A stretch of 58,381 nucleotides of DNA from Cerioporus squamosus (taxonomy: Eukaryota; Basidiomycota; Agaricomycetes; Polyporales; Polyporaceae). Positions 23,737 through 36,421 of the stretch are shown here, piece after piece. The stretch lies in NCBI GenBank assembly GCA_022592435.1, contig JABYQS010000201.1:1-58381 (forward strand). The letters run 5' to 3'. A model generated the notes under the pieces. That model had not been told where the DNA came from, searched no databases, and saw only the letters and a program-made list of their open reading frames with translations. How positions within the stretch are numbered: position 1 is the stretch's first letter; every line of letters begins with the position of its first letter. The translations under genes and the position numbers were made by a program.

Positions 23737-26631
23737 ATGGCAAGGAACACTGCGGCACAGTGAGCAGAAGGTTGTTAGTCCCCTGTTTCGCTATTGACAT
23801 CCTGAACGTCCGAATTCAGGAAATACCTCAACGGCACGTCCGGTGATGCCGACGAAGCCTCACATACCTTGGCATCCTCCTCTGATGTCTTAAGGACTCT
23901 AGAAGAGCAGCCAGATGTGGTCTCCTGGATCAACGACATCCTCGGTGTGTCCGAAGAACCCACGGACACCGAGCGGTCCGCTGCGCTCACGGAGCTCGAC
24001 CGACGCGTTTCGCAGCTAGTTGGAACATTGGAGATCTCCTCGGAGGATACCTCTGCTGAGGTCGACCGGTTGATTGAGGACATCTCCCGCGGTGCGTCTC
24101 GACTCACATACGACCTCCACTTCATGCGCGAGAGCGCGCTGTCTCTGCAAGGCATCCTACACACCGTCGAGTCCAAATCGAAGTCCTCTCTTGGAGCGGA
24201 GACGGACGCTGCGCTGGAGAAGTTGCATCACCTTGACACCGTTAAGCGGAATATGGAGGCGACGCGGGAGGTTCTACGCGAAGCAGAGAGCTGGAGTACC
24301 CTGGAGAGCGATGTCACGTCTCTGCTTGGCGAGAAGAACTACGAGAAGGCTGCGGAACGCTTGTCGGAAGCATCCAAGAGCATGGCCGTATTCGAGAATA
24401 CCCCGGAGTACGAGAGCAGGAGGACACTCATGGTCAGCTTGCAGAACCAGCTGGAGGCTTCCCTTAGCTCCGACCTGGTCGCTGCTGTCAACTCGCAGGA
24501 CGTCGCGGTGTGTCGCAATTACTTCTCCATCTTCAGGAACATTCAACGCGAGTCGGAGTTTCGTAACTACTACTACGGCTCTCGGCGCGGACCCCTGGTC
24601 GAGGAATGGCAGCGTGCTCAGCTACGCGACTGTGATCTAGGATCGCCTGTCGAAACCTCCTCTCTTATTTTCGCAACCTACCTCCCCTCCTTCTACTCAT
24701 CTTTCCTCACCATCCTGCAAACTGAGCGAACATCTGTTCCCGCCATCTTCCCTGATCCTCGACCAACCCTCTCCGCCCTCATCACCTCTACCTTGTCCGC
24801 ACTCCAGCCATCCTTCTCACAGCGACTCGAAGCGCTGTCCACTCATTATGGTGCCGTAGCGCTACCTCAATTAATCGCTGCCTACCGTGCTACCGAGGAC
24901 TTTGCGTTGTCTGCTGACAAGATATTGGAGAAAGTCAGCTACGCCACGCCCATCCCTGGTGATGGTGACAAGCCGCCTGGTGCGCACCTCCGTCGCCGAT
25001 CCTCCGCCCGAATGTCATTGTCGATGTCACGGCGCGTTGGGTCTCACCGTGCTTCCATCAGTGGAACCGGCGCTCTGGTGCCTCCTACGCTCGACTGGGA
25101 CCAAGAGCTCTTCGAGCCGTTTGTCGACTTCCAGGTCGACTACGCCACGCTGGAGACACGCTTTGTAGAAGATGCGCTGAAGACTGCCCTGTCGGCCGAG
25201 ACTCGCGGACGGACGGACCACGCACGCTTGCTGCGAGAGCGGGCGGTGGATATCTTCGGGGTTGCGGAGGAGGCCATCGCGCGATGCACCGCATTCACAC
25301 ATGGGTACGGCGCATTGGGTCTCGTCCAGTCTGTCGATCGTCTTTTCGCCGCCTTCGCAGACGCGTCCAAGGTGGAGATTAACACCAGGCGGAGTGGTCA
25401 GACCGCCCAATCCTTGACAGCGTCAGCGTCAGGAGAAGATCTTTCCGATCTTGACTACACTGCGGATGACTGGGCAGACATCCAAGCATTACTCCATTTC
25501 CTGGAAGCGGTCCGTACGCTCCTCGATCGGATGGTCATGTTCGAGTCGAAGCTGCGCTCCAGCCTTATCCAGATGTCGACGTCTTTGCGTCAGCAGCGCA
25601 GCGATCCCGCCGGCGTGTTCATGTCCGGCGCCAACAGAGGAAAACTCCAGCTGCTCATGCAGTCCAGCCTCAACTCAAGTGAGTTGCAAGAGCTGCTGAA
25701 CAAAATCGATCCAGAGCCTTCGGGTCAGCAAGCAGGCTCGAGAAGCGATGTGTTTTTGGCGCCGACACCTCCTACGCCCGACCCGCGTCGGTCACCCCAT
25801 GCCTTCCCCGTCGGATCCCTTGCCCCTCCCCTTCTGCTGAGCGCCCGCAGCGCTATATCGGACCTCGCCAGAACTTGCCAACAGGCGCTCCAGGACACGA
25901 TCTTGTCGCCTCTGCACAAGTATCTTGCCTTCTACGCATCGTCATCGTTGTGGTCTACCCCAGGGGACCCGAAAGCGAAGCGTGTGGCTACCGGAGGCAG
26001 TGCTATTAGCGAGGTCCAGGTCCCCACATTTTCCCTGTCGCCCAGCAGCACCATGCAGCACGTCGCTGAAGGTCTGCTAAACCTACCCCGCTTGTTCGAG
26101 GTCTATGCGGATGACGATGCCTTGGCGTTCTCGCTGGAAACCCTCCCATTCATCAGCACCGAATTCCTCCGAGGGCTGGCAGAGCCGGCGCCCACACCAG
26201 ACGCAACTCTATCGTCGTCTGGTATTTCACACAGCCGCCGATCTCCCTCGCTGTCTCTCAAGGCATCGGCGGTCGCAGGCGGAGCTACACCAGCTGTCCC
26301 TCCTATTCTCTCACCCGAGGCCGTATCTGCGGCGTGGCTATCCTCCTTGGGACTGTCGCTCGTCTCCGAGTTGACGTCGGACGTGTTGCCGCGCATCAGC
26401 AAGCTTACACCCGCTGGTGCGGCGCAGCTCGCGTCTGACTTGGGGTATCTGTCAAACATCGTCATGGCTCTGAACGTCGAACCACCCGAGCTGGAGAAAT
26501 GGAGAGAATGGGTCGATGTCGATGACTTCGATGGGCGGCAGAAGCTCAAGGAGGCTCGAGAGGCACTCGCGCCAGGGGAGAAGGAGGATGGGGTGATGAC
26601 GACGGTGGCAAGGTTGCGAGGGTGGGTGTGA
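23737..26631 (+). CDS. COG7: Conserved oligomeric Golgi complex subunit 7
   Basis: Subunit of the COG tether (lobe B) for retrograde intra-Golgi vesicle traffic. Exons 23737-23759 and 23820-26631 (2835 nt, 944 aa). The long open frame has no in-frame ATG at its head. An ATG exon MARNTAAQ joined over a 60-bp GTGAGC...CAG intron restores phase, so I chose it. Family motifs: DVVSWINDIL near the start, coiled-coil rich N-terminal third (LHFMRESALSLQ, LDTVKRNMEATREVL), and FRNYYYGSRRGPLVEEW. Longer than the human protein (770 aa) mainly through Ser/Pro-rich insertions around residues 630-670 and 760-800. No signal or membrane segment, as expected for a peripheral Golgi protein. Divergent from eIF3g. 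Confidence 0.93.
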
Positions 26632-27319
26632 GGGTTCAAACTGTAGTGCTGCGTGTCAGGGTTCGATATGATCCATAGTAGCCTGCCTCGCTGCCAGATG
26701 TCACCGTGAAGCCGTCAAGGGATCGCAGTCGTGACTGTGCTGGACGAGCGGGCTGCGTATTCTCCTGGGACAGTGCCCCTCTCAAACAGGACGGTCTTAC
26801 AGTCGTGCTCGATCTCTTGCGATCTTTGTCCGCACCTCCAAACGCCTTTCTTACTTACTAACGGCGTCCGATCTTACTGTGGACCCTACGGAGGAACTGC
26901 ATGAGTCTTGTCGTACTTTGTACGCCAAGAGGACCGTCTTGTACTATCTCCTCAGGAATGCATCTTCGGCCTCATATATCACGCACAAGAATGCACAATC
27001 TTTTTGCTGTCGGACTCGGACTCGACCTCCTCTCTCTCGTACTCTTGCATTCTGATCTTGATTTCAGTGGCGGAGACAGGGACTCGACGTCGCTGGATGC
27101 TCGCGGACTCGTGACGAGCGCTGCCGTTGAATTCAGACGGAGCTGTTCTTCGGAAGTCACTCATTCTGCAACTTCCATCACGCCGACGCGGTTGATGTGC
27201 TGCATACGACTCAAGCTCATACCGAGCGAAGGCACGAAAGTACAGTCACTTCTCGCTCTCAATTGATGGATGATACTGATATACCCGCCTACCGACTCCG
27301 GCCCCAGAATTAGGCCGCC
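26632..27319. other. Intergenic, no gene seen
   Basis: The 3-prime flank of COG7 and 5-prime flank of the F-box gene. Nothing recognisable on either strand. Confidence 0.5.
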
Positions 27320-28789
27320 ATGCATTTCCTGGACCTCCCCTTCGATGTCTTGTTCCTTGTCCCGGAGTTTGTTTCGCAGCAAGATGCACTGCAACTCGCG
27401 CAAACAAGTCATCGTATCTATGATCTCGTTATGCCACGCGTTCTTTCCTTCGTGGTTCTGGGAGAAAACCGCTTTCCCGGGCTGCGATTCGGTCCTGCTC
27501 TTACCGTGCCTCCGATGAGAGGCGCACAACAACTATCTGCGTTCACTGCCTTCCTTCTGTCGGACGTCGAGCGATGGTCGCCCCATCTCCACAGTCTCAC
27601 CATGCACCCCAACGCCTTCGGCTGTCCTCCGCAGCCCGGTCGACTCTTTTCCCAACGTGACTACTCTGGTGGTCATCTCTTCGCAGGAGCACTGATGAAC
27701 GCACGCAATCTTCGTATGGTCGATATTGGAGATGTAGAGATCCTTTTGCAACAATGTCCATCCTTCGAAAGCGTTATCTGCGGATTCGCTCAACTCCATC
27801 GGGTCAAATTATCCGGGCTTGGGCCGCTGTCGGCTGCGTCGCTTGGGAGATTGCGAAGTCGTCCACTAAAGATCGAACTGCACGGTGTGGGGGCCCACAT
27901 CCAGGCTGTCCTTCATTCCCTGAAGTCTCACGCGCATACTCTTGAAATGCTCACACTCGATGGGTGCTTCTCCCCACCAACCACGCTCGATACATCCGTC
28001 TTCCCCCATGTTCATACGCTCGTGCTCGGTGGCTACGCACCCCCTCTCTCGACGATGGCGATGGCGTTCCCCAGCGTCCGCGTTGGGCGTTTCCACAATT
28101 TCCGCCCGTCTTGGAAGGCTGCGAATACCGTCGAGTGGGTAGAGTGGCCAAGTCTCGACAACATCGAGATATCCGCTCTCCTTCCTCTGGCCTCACCAGT
28201 CCGACATATCCGGCTGGGTTCCGGGCTGATCCTGAACCCGCACACCTCGTCTGAGACTGTATTTAGTCTCCTAGGCATCTTACAACGTACCCGGCCGGCC
28301 GTCCTCAAGTTTATGACCAGTGGTAATCCTCCTGGATTCCTTGACGGCCTCGTCTCCCAGGTCAGGAGTGTACGCTACTTGGAGATGACGCGGATTAATA
28401 CGCTCAATGATAGTACAGAGCTGTTTGTAAGCGACTACCTTGCTCAGTTTCTTGCCCATACTGAAGCTCAGCTGGAGTTCGCACAGGCCCTTCAGGGAAT
28501 CTCCGGCCTCTCGCTCCTCGCGGTTGGCCTTGGGCGCATCCGCGGGATAGAGCCGTTTGTTTCGGAGCTGGACGTCGAAGCGGCCACTGCAATAGCGGTT
28601 ATGCTTCCTACCGTGCGCTTAATCAGCTCTTTCGTCGACTCCTCGGACATTGAACCGGACTGCCAGAATCGGCGCTGGTTCAGAGTCATCTCGAGTCCAT
28701 CGGACACCCATACCCGCGTGGAGGAGGTGCCGCAACAAGAGGTCGGGAGCATCACGTCATTCCTCGAGTCCTTGGACCGCATCGCATGA
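27320..28789 (+). CDS. F-box protein, intronless
   Basis: 489 aa in one exon. The N-terminal F-box is seen as LDLPFDVLFLVPEF..QQDALQLAQTSHRIYDLVMPRVL (residues about 4-42), the SKP1-binding part of an SCF ubiquitin ligase. The remaining 430 residues contain leucine-rich, loosely repeated segments (HIQAVLHSLKSHAHTLEML, VRHIRLGSGL) that resemble degenerate leucine-rich repeats and would select substrates. Agaricomycetes carry very many such genes, usually without known targets. The start ATG follows a GCCGCC context. The gene at 38668 belongs to the same family: both share the F-box pattern and the MPRVL motif. Confidence 0.8.
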   Translation: MHFLDLPFDVLFLVPEFVSQQDALQLAQTSHRIYDLVMPRVLSFVVLGENRFPGLRFGPALTVPPMRGAQQLSAFTAFLLSDVERWSPHLHSLTMHPNAFGCPPQPGRLFSQRDYSGGHLFAGALMNARNLRMVDIGDVEILLQQCPSFESVICGFAQLHRVKLSGLGPLSAASLGRLRSRPLKIELHGVGAHIQAVLHSLKSHAHTLEMLTLDGCFSPPTTLDTSVFPHVHTLVLGGYAPPLSTMAMAFPSVRVGRFHNFRPSWKAANTVEWVEWPSLDNIEISALLPLASPVRHIRLGSGLILNPHTSSETVFSLLGILQRTRPAVLKFMTSGNPPGFLDGLVSQVRSVRYLEMTRINTLNDSTELFVSDYLAQFLAHTEAQLEFAQALQGISGLSLLAVGLGRIRGIEPFVSELDVEAATAIAVMLPTVRLISSFVDSSDIEPDCQNRRWFRVISSPSDTHTRVEEVPQQEVGSITSFLESLDRIA

Positions 28790-29138
28790 CCTACTTGTGT
28801 GCCTATGGTCATTCCCTCGCCATCGTGGGTGCAGGTTTGTTGATGAGATAACTTACGCGATCATGCGCGGTACTGAAGGCACTCTCACAGGTACAGCCAA
28901 AAGAACTCAGGCTAAGGGTAGTTACGTATGATAATGAGTGTATGGAGTGTATGCGGGCTCGTACGATCCCTTGCAGTGCCTTGCTACCTATAGGGATATT
29001 GAATAATGTACTAGTAGAACGAATGTGGGCGGAGAGTTGATACCATAGCATCCGTGACTATGGACGTGCCTGTGTACAGTACAGGCACGTCCCTCTTTGA
29101 AACGTCTCGATGAGAACCAATGTATTAATATCATCGTG
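28790..29138. other. Intergenic, no gene seen
   Basis: Convergent 3-prime ends of the F-box gene (+) and the membrane protein gene (-). A short inverted repeat of GTGCCTGT / ACAGGCAC near 29067-29091 could act in 3-prime end formation of one of them. Confidence 0.4.
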
Positions 29139-30741
29139 TCACGGTCCATGAATTTGTGCGTACGACGGAGGAAGTGTCTCGACCTCATCGAAGTCTACTG
29201 GAGGCTCTGTCTCACCTAAAGGCCCGCCTGCAAGACGAATCCCAGCATCGCGCGAATATCTCACCGTCCGCACGCTCGGGCCTAGAGGTGCTCCGCTCGT
29301 GGCATGACTCCCAGAGGCAGTGGAATTCGCGAAGGAAGAACGAAACCCGTCCGTGGGATCATTGATGAAAGCGGACGCGCCGGATGAGCGAGATCCAGGC
29401 GCACTGGGGAGAGGGCGCCGTGCGCCCGGGCCAGAAGAACTCAGGCTTGAGCTCGGCCCTGATACACGGGCGGAAGAGTTCTCCTCTTGACGAAGCTTTT
29501 CAAGATGCCGGAGTGCATCCGCCTCTGAGGTAGTTGTCTGGTTGGGCGGGGAGAATGTGTTGTGGCTATCTCCACCCAGCAGAGGGACTCCAGACTGCGG
29601 TGTCTGCGGTAGGTCAGACTCAGAGCGATCCTTGGAAGAGTGGGAGACCGCCATGCCTAGCTCTGTTCATATGACGATGCAGGGTCAGACCCTCGTGAGG
29701 AACTTGGACGATCCGAGGAAAGCTTACCGGGTGCAGTGGCAAACGACATCTCCGGAACAGCCTGCTTGCTCTGTCTCGACCGCATGCGGAACCACCACAG
29801 AGCGGCGAGTAAGAGCGCTATCATGCCTACGACGCCCACCACTATCCCAATGATGGTTGGTGTGCGGGAGGATGATCCTGACGATGCATTGGCGGGTGCT
29901 GCGAAAGCAGTCCCAGCACTACCATCCGTCGAAGATGGGCCTGAAGCGGCGGTAGATAGAGGAGCACCGTCAACCGACAGGAAACCGGAGCCGGTTGAAG
30001 CCCCCGAGGAAGTAGTCATCAGGGACGTGGATGTCGCGGTTGTGCTCGAGCTCTCAGAACTGGACGAAGAAGCCGCACTACCAGTCAGTTGCGACTGGGC
30101 TGTCGTAGAACGAGGACTGCTGGTTGTCTGTGGAGAGCTGGACGTGGAGGAAACCTGCGTGCTTGTGGTGGACGTGGACGTCGAGCTGCTGACCACGACA
30201 CTGCCTCCTGCCCCTCCACCGCTACTGGGAATGAAGTCGGCGGTCGTGAACTGCACAAAGTCCAGCCAAAATATCTCTCCGAAGTTCGTGATCGTGATGT
30301 GGTGTTGCGACGGCGAGAGCGACGGGGAGGTGTAGACAAGGTTCTGATACGTGATTTCCGGGACGAAGTCACTTGTGGCCCATAGGGTTGGCGGACCCCG
30401 TCAATAGAAAACGAGACGTTGGTGAGATATGTCCCGGAGGGACGTCTGGTTGCAAAGACTTGGATTTCGGTACCTGTGGGAAGTAACCGTCAATCGTCAG
30501 GGGCGTGGTAGTGACGACTGTGAGACTCACCAATGAAGTCAAAAGTCACACTCGCCCCGCTCTGGTTCGTCCAGGTGTCATGGTGTCCGAAGGTATTGGG
30601 ATCGCCATCGGGTACCCACAGTCCGGAGTAGAACATGCCAGCATCGGTATCATCAGCAGTAGCTGTTCCAGCCAAAGCGAGAGGAAGGAGGGAAGAGATT
30701 GTCAGAAGGAAGGATAGCGAGCTCCACCATTGGTGCAGCAT
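29139..30741 (-). CDS. Single-pass Ser/Thr-rich membrane protein, one apparent frame break
   Basis: Exons in transcript order 30741-30531, 30473-29728, 29662-29139. Layout: signal peptide (SFLLTISSLLPLALA), an ectodomain of about 130 residues with NVSFSIDG and LSPSQHHITITN patterns typical of a basidiomycete cell-surface family, about 110 residues of Ser/Thr stalk (likely O-glycosylated), one membrane helix (TIIGIVVGVVGMIALLLAAL) followed by a basic stop-transfer RMRSRQSK, and a 190-residue cytosolic tail ending PPSYAQIHGP. PPSY could be a WW/Nedd4-type ligand motif. Within exon 2 the reading frame changes between about 30370 and 30400 (SIDGVRQPYG to DFVPEITY), so one base seems missing or extra. 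No recognised function; a cell-wall sensor is one guess. Confidence 0.68.
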
Positions 30742-31680
30742 TTCGCAGGGAACATGAATGGCGCAGTGCTGGACGGATGGAGCGGAGGTAGGAGGGAGGA
30801 AGCAAGGTTAGGATTGACCCACGCAGAGCGGTCATCCTGCCTCGTCTGGGCATCAGACCTCATGTCCCGAAACTTGGGCGGGATGTCATAAGACAACCAA
30901 TATCATGCCCTCATCCAGTAGGCGGAACAGGCAAGGTGTAGATATCCGCAAGAGCCCGTGTTCCGTGGTGGTCGGGCGCTGTTGGGCCATCAGTAGAAAG
31001 CCGGAGGTAGCCTTACGACAGTTCTCAAGGCTCACCAGCTACGACTCTTGACTTAGGAGTGATACATCGACTGCAATGTTGAGTCCTGCAGGTACTTGTC
31101 ATCAGAGTGACTTCGAACCAACGGCGTATAGCCTAGGCGCGTAGCCGGCTCCGAGCGGGGTTGTCCAGAGTCCTACATAGTGATCAGCCTACAATCGAGG
31201 GAGAACCTGGGTGAACTCTACCATTCAAGCGAAGAGCTACGACCAACGGATATAAGTCTCCGGAAACTTCATTGCCGGGGAGAGGTTCACTTCAACCATC
31301 CTCGCTAGGACGTTACGTGGCGGTGGCGGCAGCATACAAGGTGCGGGCGTCTAGAGTGAAGTGACCTCTTCGAGCTCTACAAACGTATACTATCGAGGAC
31401 GTACTGTTCAAGTTCTGGTAACAGTAAGCAGATAATCTCTCCTTAAGAAAGCAAAGAGTTGTTGGTCTCGAGAGCGGAGAAGCGACGCACCTCCAGGTGA
31501 ATCCCAATTTCCTGGTCCGGCTCGGGAGAGTTCACCTGCCATACTCGGGCAAGGGTGATTGAAGTTGGCTTGCGGGGCAACCAACCCATACAAACGTGTC
31601 CACTCAATGTCTCATAATTGGATTAATGACAGTAACGTTTCCATAGACAACTGCTGGTAAATGAGTATCCACACCAGCGG
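30742..31680. other. Intergenic, no gene seen
   Basis: About 0.9 kb between the membrane protein start and the 3-prime end of the oxidase gene. Short open frames only. Confidence 0.45.
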
Positions 31681-34647
31681 TCAGTATCCAGTAATCCGTC
31701 CCCTAATAATATCGGAAGCCTGTGGTTGCCATAGTCAGACTCAATTCTAACCGGTCTAGATTGGCATGCTTACCCTCTCGGCGATCGCATACACGGTTGA
31801 CTGTGGGTGTGTCGCAATGAGCATGGGCATAAGCGAAGCGTCGACCACGCGTAAGTTGGCCGTGCCGTGGACCTTCAGAGTGAGCGGATCCACGACGCCT
31901 GCGAGCATGCCTACAATCAGCCACCGTAGTCACCCAGGTCACTGTGTGTCCTACATACCTCCGAGTTCTTTAGGCAGCATGGCCGCTGTGCCAATGGGAT
32001 GGTAGGTCGTCGTGAGGAAATCCTTGGTAAATCTGAGTAGCGATCGGGCGCAGTTCAGTACTAAATATGTGTCATGAGAGGAAGAGCGTTGCGCACTCTA
32101 TCCAGTCGGCGTCGGTCGTGACATTAGCCCCTGGAGAATGGTCGCCAACCACGAGCGCGTTGAGCGGTTCAGATTGGGTGATCGTCCGGGCGAGTTTCAC
32201 ACCCTGGAGCGCGAGCTGTCTATCTGTATGGACGTGGTCGAGAATAGTCACTTCCAGCCGCATAACCACGCACCTATATCGTTGTCAAGATAGCTAGGGT
32301 CTATCAGCGGCGGAGCCATAGGATCGCTGGTGTTGACGTGCTGCACGACATCACGACGTTCAGGACGAAAGACGCGCAGCTGTGATTAAGCTGTACGAGT
32401 ACGTACCACGGATCCCCGGCTGAAAGGATGCTATTGTGATTGTCAGCGATGGGCACTCCCGACGGACGCATGGGAGACGAGACGAGATCCTTACCATGAG
32501 GCAAGTATACACTGTGATGTACGCCGAACCAGGCGTGGGAGCCACCCTCGTCCTCCCGCCTCCGGGAAACATGATGAACTCGATGTTCCCCACATCGTCT
32601 GCCGTCAAAAAGTCTCGTGCTATGCGGTGCTGCCTTCGGGCGAGCGGCGACGTTCCCGGGGCATTGATCAGCTTCGTCGCTTCGTCTTGGACTGTCGCCA
32701 GGAGTTGAGAGGAGACCAGGGCCTTGAGCGGCGAGAACGTCAGCACAAATTGCACATTCGCAAGCAGCCCCGTTCCGTTCTCCGCACTGACAGGACGTAT
32801 GTCAGCCATCCTGAACAGAAGCGAGACAAGAGTAGCGACACGGACTACTCGGCCTCCTGTGAGGAGTTGAAGGTCGCATTGTTTCTGAGTAGATCTAGAG
32901 GAAGCGACATATTAGCGCGTCGGTGCGTCAAGCGTTACGCTTTCCATACCGTACGTGAACAACGTATTCTGAATCTCGAAGTCTTGAGTGAATGAAGGAT
33001 GATCCTGTGAGGCTTGAGATCGAATCTCCAAGCGACGTCCTGACTGTGTTGAGAACTTACCTGGAAGTTCTCGCCAACGGCCGGAAGGTCTATCAGAGTC
33101 TGAATTCCAGCCTCCCTCAGAATCTCCGGGTTCCCAATACCTGTCCAAACAGTTAGCACGCGGTCAGTTGACGTGTCCCAATGCGCACCGGAGAGTTCAA
33201 GCAACTGCGGAGTTCCAAAGGCACCTGCGTGTCGCGAGTCTCATCAGCGACGACGGGCGATGCAGACAAAGATCGATTTACCTCCAGAGAGAATGACTTC
33301 CTTCCGTGCGAATACTCTACCCGTTATCCCGGTGCTGTTCAAGGCGACCACGTCCACACTGGACGCTCGCATCTGCCCAAGGCCTAGAAGCGAGGACAGT
33401 AGCGACGAAACGAGAGACAATAAACTGTCCCCGAGGTCGAAGTTAATCATCGTGGCCTGACATAAACCCGGTTACGCGGAGTGGGCGGGCTGGGTAATCG
33501 GGACGGACGGACCTGCGTGCTGAGGAAGACGGTCAAGTTTGGTCTGTCTGAGCTCGTGTTGAAGTAAGTGCTGGCGGCATATGAGCGCTTCCCAAGGTTC
33601 TTGACCCGGTCAATGGCGACCTCCGTGTTGTAGACACCGGTCGCGTTTCCGGCATACTGACATCATGAGAGTGAGCTATCGACCGCTCGGAATTCACACA
33701 TGACTCACTGGATCACTGTTGGTCTCGACACCGATGTTGTTGATGGTTTCGACATAGGGAACAGTGACGTTGCTGTATATGACGTTGTACGAAGGCTAAA
33801 CGGCCATAAAATTCTCGCGTCCGTTCACGGAACATCTGTAACCTCTCACCTGCACAGGTCCAGAACGTCCGTGAAAATCGTCGAAGTTGACTTCGGAGGG
33901 TTGCGAGGCTTCGGGGAAGATATCCGCCTGCAACTGAGGCGCCACGGTTTCCGACTTCTTGAAGTACGGAAGCAGCGAGTTCCAATTCCAACCTGTCGCG
34001 CCCAGCTACTGTCGTCAATCGAACACGCGTCACAATGCCTGAGCTCGCCCAGGGAGAACTCACCTGTTCCCACGCGTCGTACTCCCTCTGCGACGCCCTA
34101 TCCCATACAATGAAGTTCAAACCGCTCGACCCTCCAAGCATCTTCCCTCTGGGTTGCGGGAGAATCGCGTTGTTGAGGTTGGCCTGCGGGGTTGTGACGA
34201 ACCGCCAGTCGAAGGCCGGATTGCCGAGGGCTCTAGAAAAAAACTCTGAATGCACCATCGATTCGAGCGTGAGCGACGCCTCCGACTGTGCGGGGATGCG
34301 TATTTACCAGGGGTATCGACCAGCGGTTCGTTTACATGATGTGGACCCGCTTCGATCACGGCGACCGTGGTGTCGGGGTCTTCACTCAGTCTTGTTGCAA
34401 CGACGAGTCCCGCCGTCCCGCCGCCTAGAGTAACTTTAGCCTCAGCATGGGAGAAGCGGAAATAGTGAGCGAGTGCGACCATACCTATAACAACATAGTC
34501 GAAGGTTCTGTGCCCCGCTACATGTCCGCGTCGTGTAAACATGAACGTGATCAAATGTGATGAGAGTGTGGACGTACCCGGATTTGCCCGTAGTAGATGC
34601 GGGAGGGACGCTAGCACCGCCAGGCTGAGGACATTCAATCGTCGCAT
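31681..34647 (-). CDS. GMC oxidoreductase, aryl-alcohol oxidase type, secreted
   Basis: FAD flavoprotein that oxidises alcohols and makes H2O2 outside the cell. The locus has many small exons; clear ones in transcript order start 34647-34578 (signal peptide MRRLNVLSLAVLASLPHLL), 34517-34485 (FDYVVIG), 34424-34308 (GGGTAGLVVATRLSE, the FAD dinucleotide motif) and end 31719-31681. Further blocks in order: LPQPRGKMLGGSSGLNFIVW (GMC signature 1), YSNVTVPYVETINN, AGNATGVYNTEVAIDRV, GAFGTPQLLELSG joined to IGNPEILREAGI (signature 2), VNTSDPMAPPLIDPSYLDN, YHPIGTAAMLPKE and ATHPQSTVYAIAER, the last two carrying the two active-site His. The tail ERASDIIRG ends the family fold. Mid-gene exon borders (around 33240-33540 and 32900-33200) were not resolved, so full integrity is not shown. 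Confidence 0.85.
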
Positions 34648-34829
34648 GGTGTGCGCGGTGGCTCGGGTGTGTGTCTCAGGACCCGCCCCATGCTATATAT
34701 GCACCCTCGCGGGAACGAAGAGCATATCTGCTCTGTCAGCTAATACTGACGGAAGCCACAAGTCGAACGTGTCGCTCGGAGTTCCTTGCACGACCCAGAG
34801 TTGCGGCATGCAGACCGTTTGCTGCGAGT

Positions 34830-35530
34830 TCAAAACCCAACGGCCCACTGAGTGCATCGATTGTATGCGGCGACAATGTCGGCATGTGAGCCTGCGAACC
34901 TTCTCAAACTATTACTCAAGCCCAAATCGCCGGAACTCACATGAGTGAGGGCTTGCGATAGGTTGCGAATGCCTATTCGCACGAAGTACGCTGCGCGAGA
35001 GAGATATAGCTGACGAAGGTGTACGCGGCCGTTCTTTTCCGCAGCCTCGAGGCAGCGAAGAGGCACCGACTACTCACGTTTTCACCGGTTGCAGTTGAGT
35101 CTCCGAGGAACGAATGCCGCTATTAATACAGGGCGGTAAACTCATAGTAATGGCTGAGTACTTAATCACTGCGTGGTGGAAGAATGAGCTAGGATTCGTA
35201 CCTCGTCAGACTCCAAATCAGTCCGTCTTGCCTCGTCCTTCAATGAAATCCAGAACCTTATGAAAGCTAGTTGGTCTCTACTCACGCAAAGAACAAGAAT
35301 GACGCTCCGGTTTGCTCGGACGTCCAAAAACGCGCCACCTCTCCGAGTCGATCGAACGTGATGAAGGCGTCGTACGCGTAAAAGAACAGAAACTACAGGG
35401 ATAGAAAGCGTGAGATTGATGGAGACAAGCTTGCCACAGGGAGAGAACACACCTCAGTGACAGTTGCGAGCAAACCTTGAGGTCCAGCATAACGCGAGGG
35501 GCCGCCAATAGGCCGGCAGTTGTTTTAGCT
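34830..35530 (-). pseudogene. DUF6533-type membrane protein, partial or relic
   Basis: One exon is clear: 35392-35286, bounded by TAG and GTGAGT, encoding YAYDAFITFDRLGEVARFW, the core of the fungal DUF6533 membrane domain (an initial helix with acidic E-x3-W segment). Upstream, a probable exon plus a 60-bp GTGTGT...TAG intron lie at about 35525-35393 and are repeated at 44157-44280. Downstream I could not find the remaining helices in a consistent phase, so the gene is probably broken or strongly diverged. It may also be an intact gene whose exons I failed to join. Confidence 0.4.
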
Positions 35531-36421
35531 ACGTTCGATAAAAGTACAGTATCCGGAAGAGTCAAGACAGCCTTCCGACACTCACCTACAGCTGTTTTCA
35601 CACCACTTGTCGTTTGGCGCGGCGCGGCGCGGGACGCCACCGCAGTGCGCTCCGACTCCTCGACCGCCTCCACTTCAAACTTCGAACGACATCTCCGTCC
35701 CCGATCACTCTCTCGCCTTGCTTCCTTCAAATACACACTTTGCTGGCCTGCGCGCATGTAGCGATACCAACATTGGGAGGATTCAATCGCAGCGATGCAT
35801 CAACTTGGCTCGACCGCGTTTTCAGCCACCGCCAACCTCTACCGACGATGTCTCGAGAAACTATGCACAAACCAGCTATGAAATTTCAATCTTGATACCC
35901 CCGGGGCCCTCAGCAGCCAGCGCAAGGCGAGTTTTTACCGGCTTCAGTCATTGTCGATCTTCTTTCCCCGTACTAAATGCGCCCGTGGTGGTATTTGCAG
36001 GGAAGCAGTGGACATCGGTCTTCTCGAATCCCCTATACTTACACATGCGGACGTCGAAGCTTGGTCTCATGCACACCACCTGGTGGACGTCACCAATCGA
36101 TACGGCATAAAGAACTGCAACCGGGATCTGGCTGTCGCGCCGGGGTTCATGGTAGCTTCGCCATCGTTCTTCGCCATCCGTTGGACGTCGGGAAGTCCAT
36201 GCGCGGACCGCACCACTGGACTTTCTGACTCAGTAAGCATCTAATAGGTGCGGTCAGGGCTCGTGTGGTGTGGGAGGTACCACATACTTCTCATATCCAT
36301 GTCAGCAGGAGTAACAGGGAAGCGAGATATGTGGATAATTGCACCCTAACGGCATCGCCACTTCGTTACAAAGACGCAGGTCGAGCATAAGCCGACGTTT
36401 TCACCCCAGACTGGAAGATCC
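35531..36421. other. Intergenic, no gene seen
   Basis: Includes a GC-rich GGCGCGGCGCGGCGCGG stretch near 35618-35632. Open frames overlap without domains. It probably contains the promoter of the membrane protein gene to the right. Confidence 0.4.
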
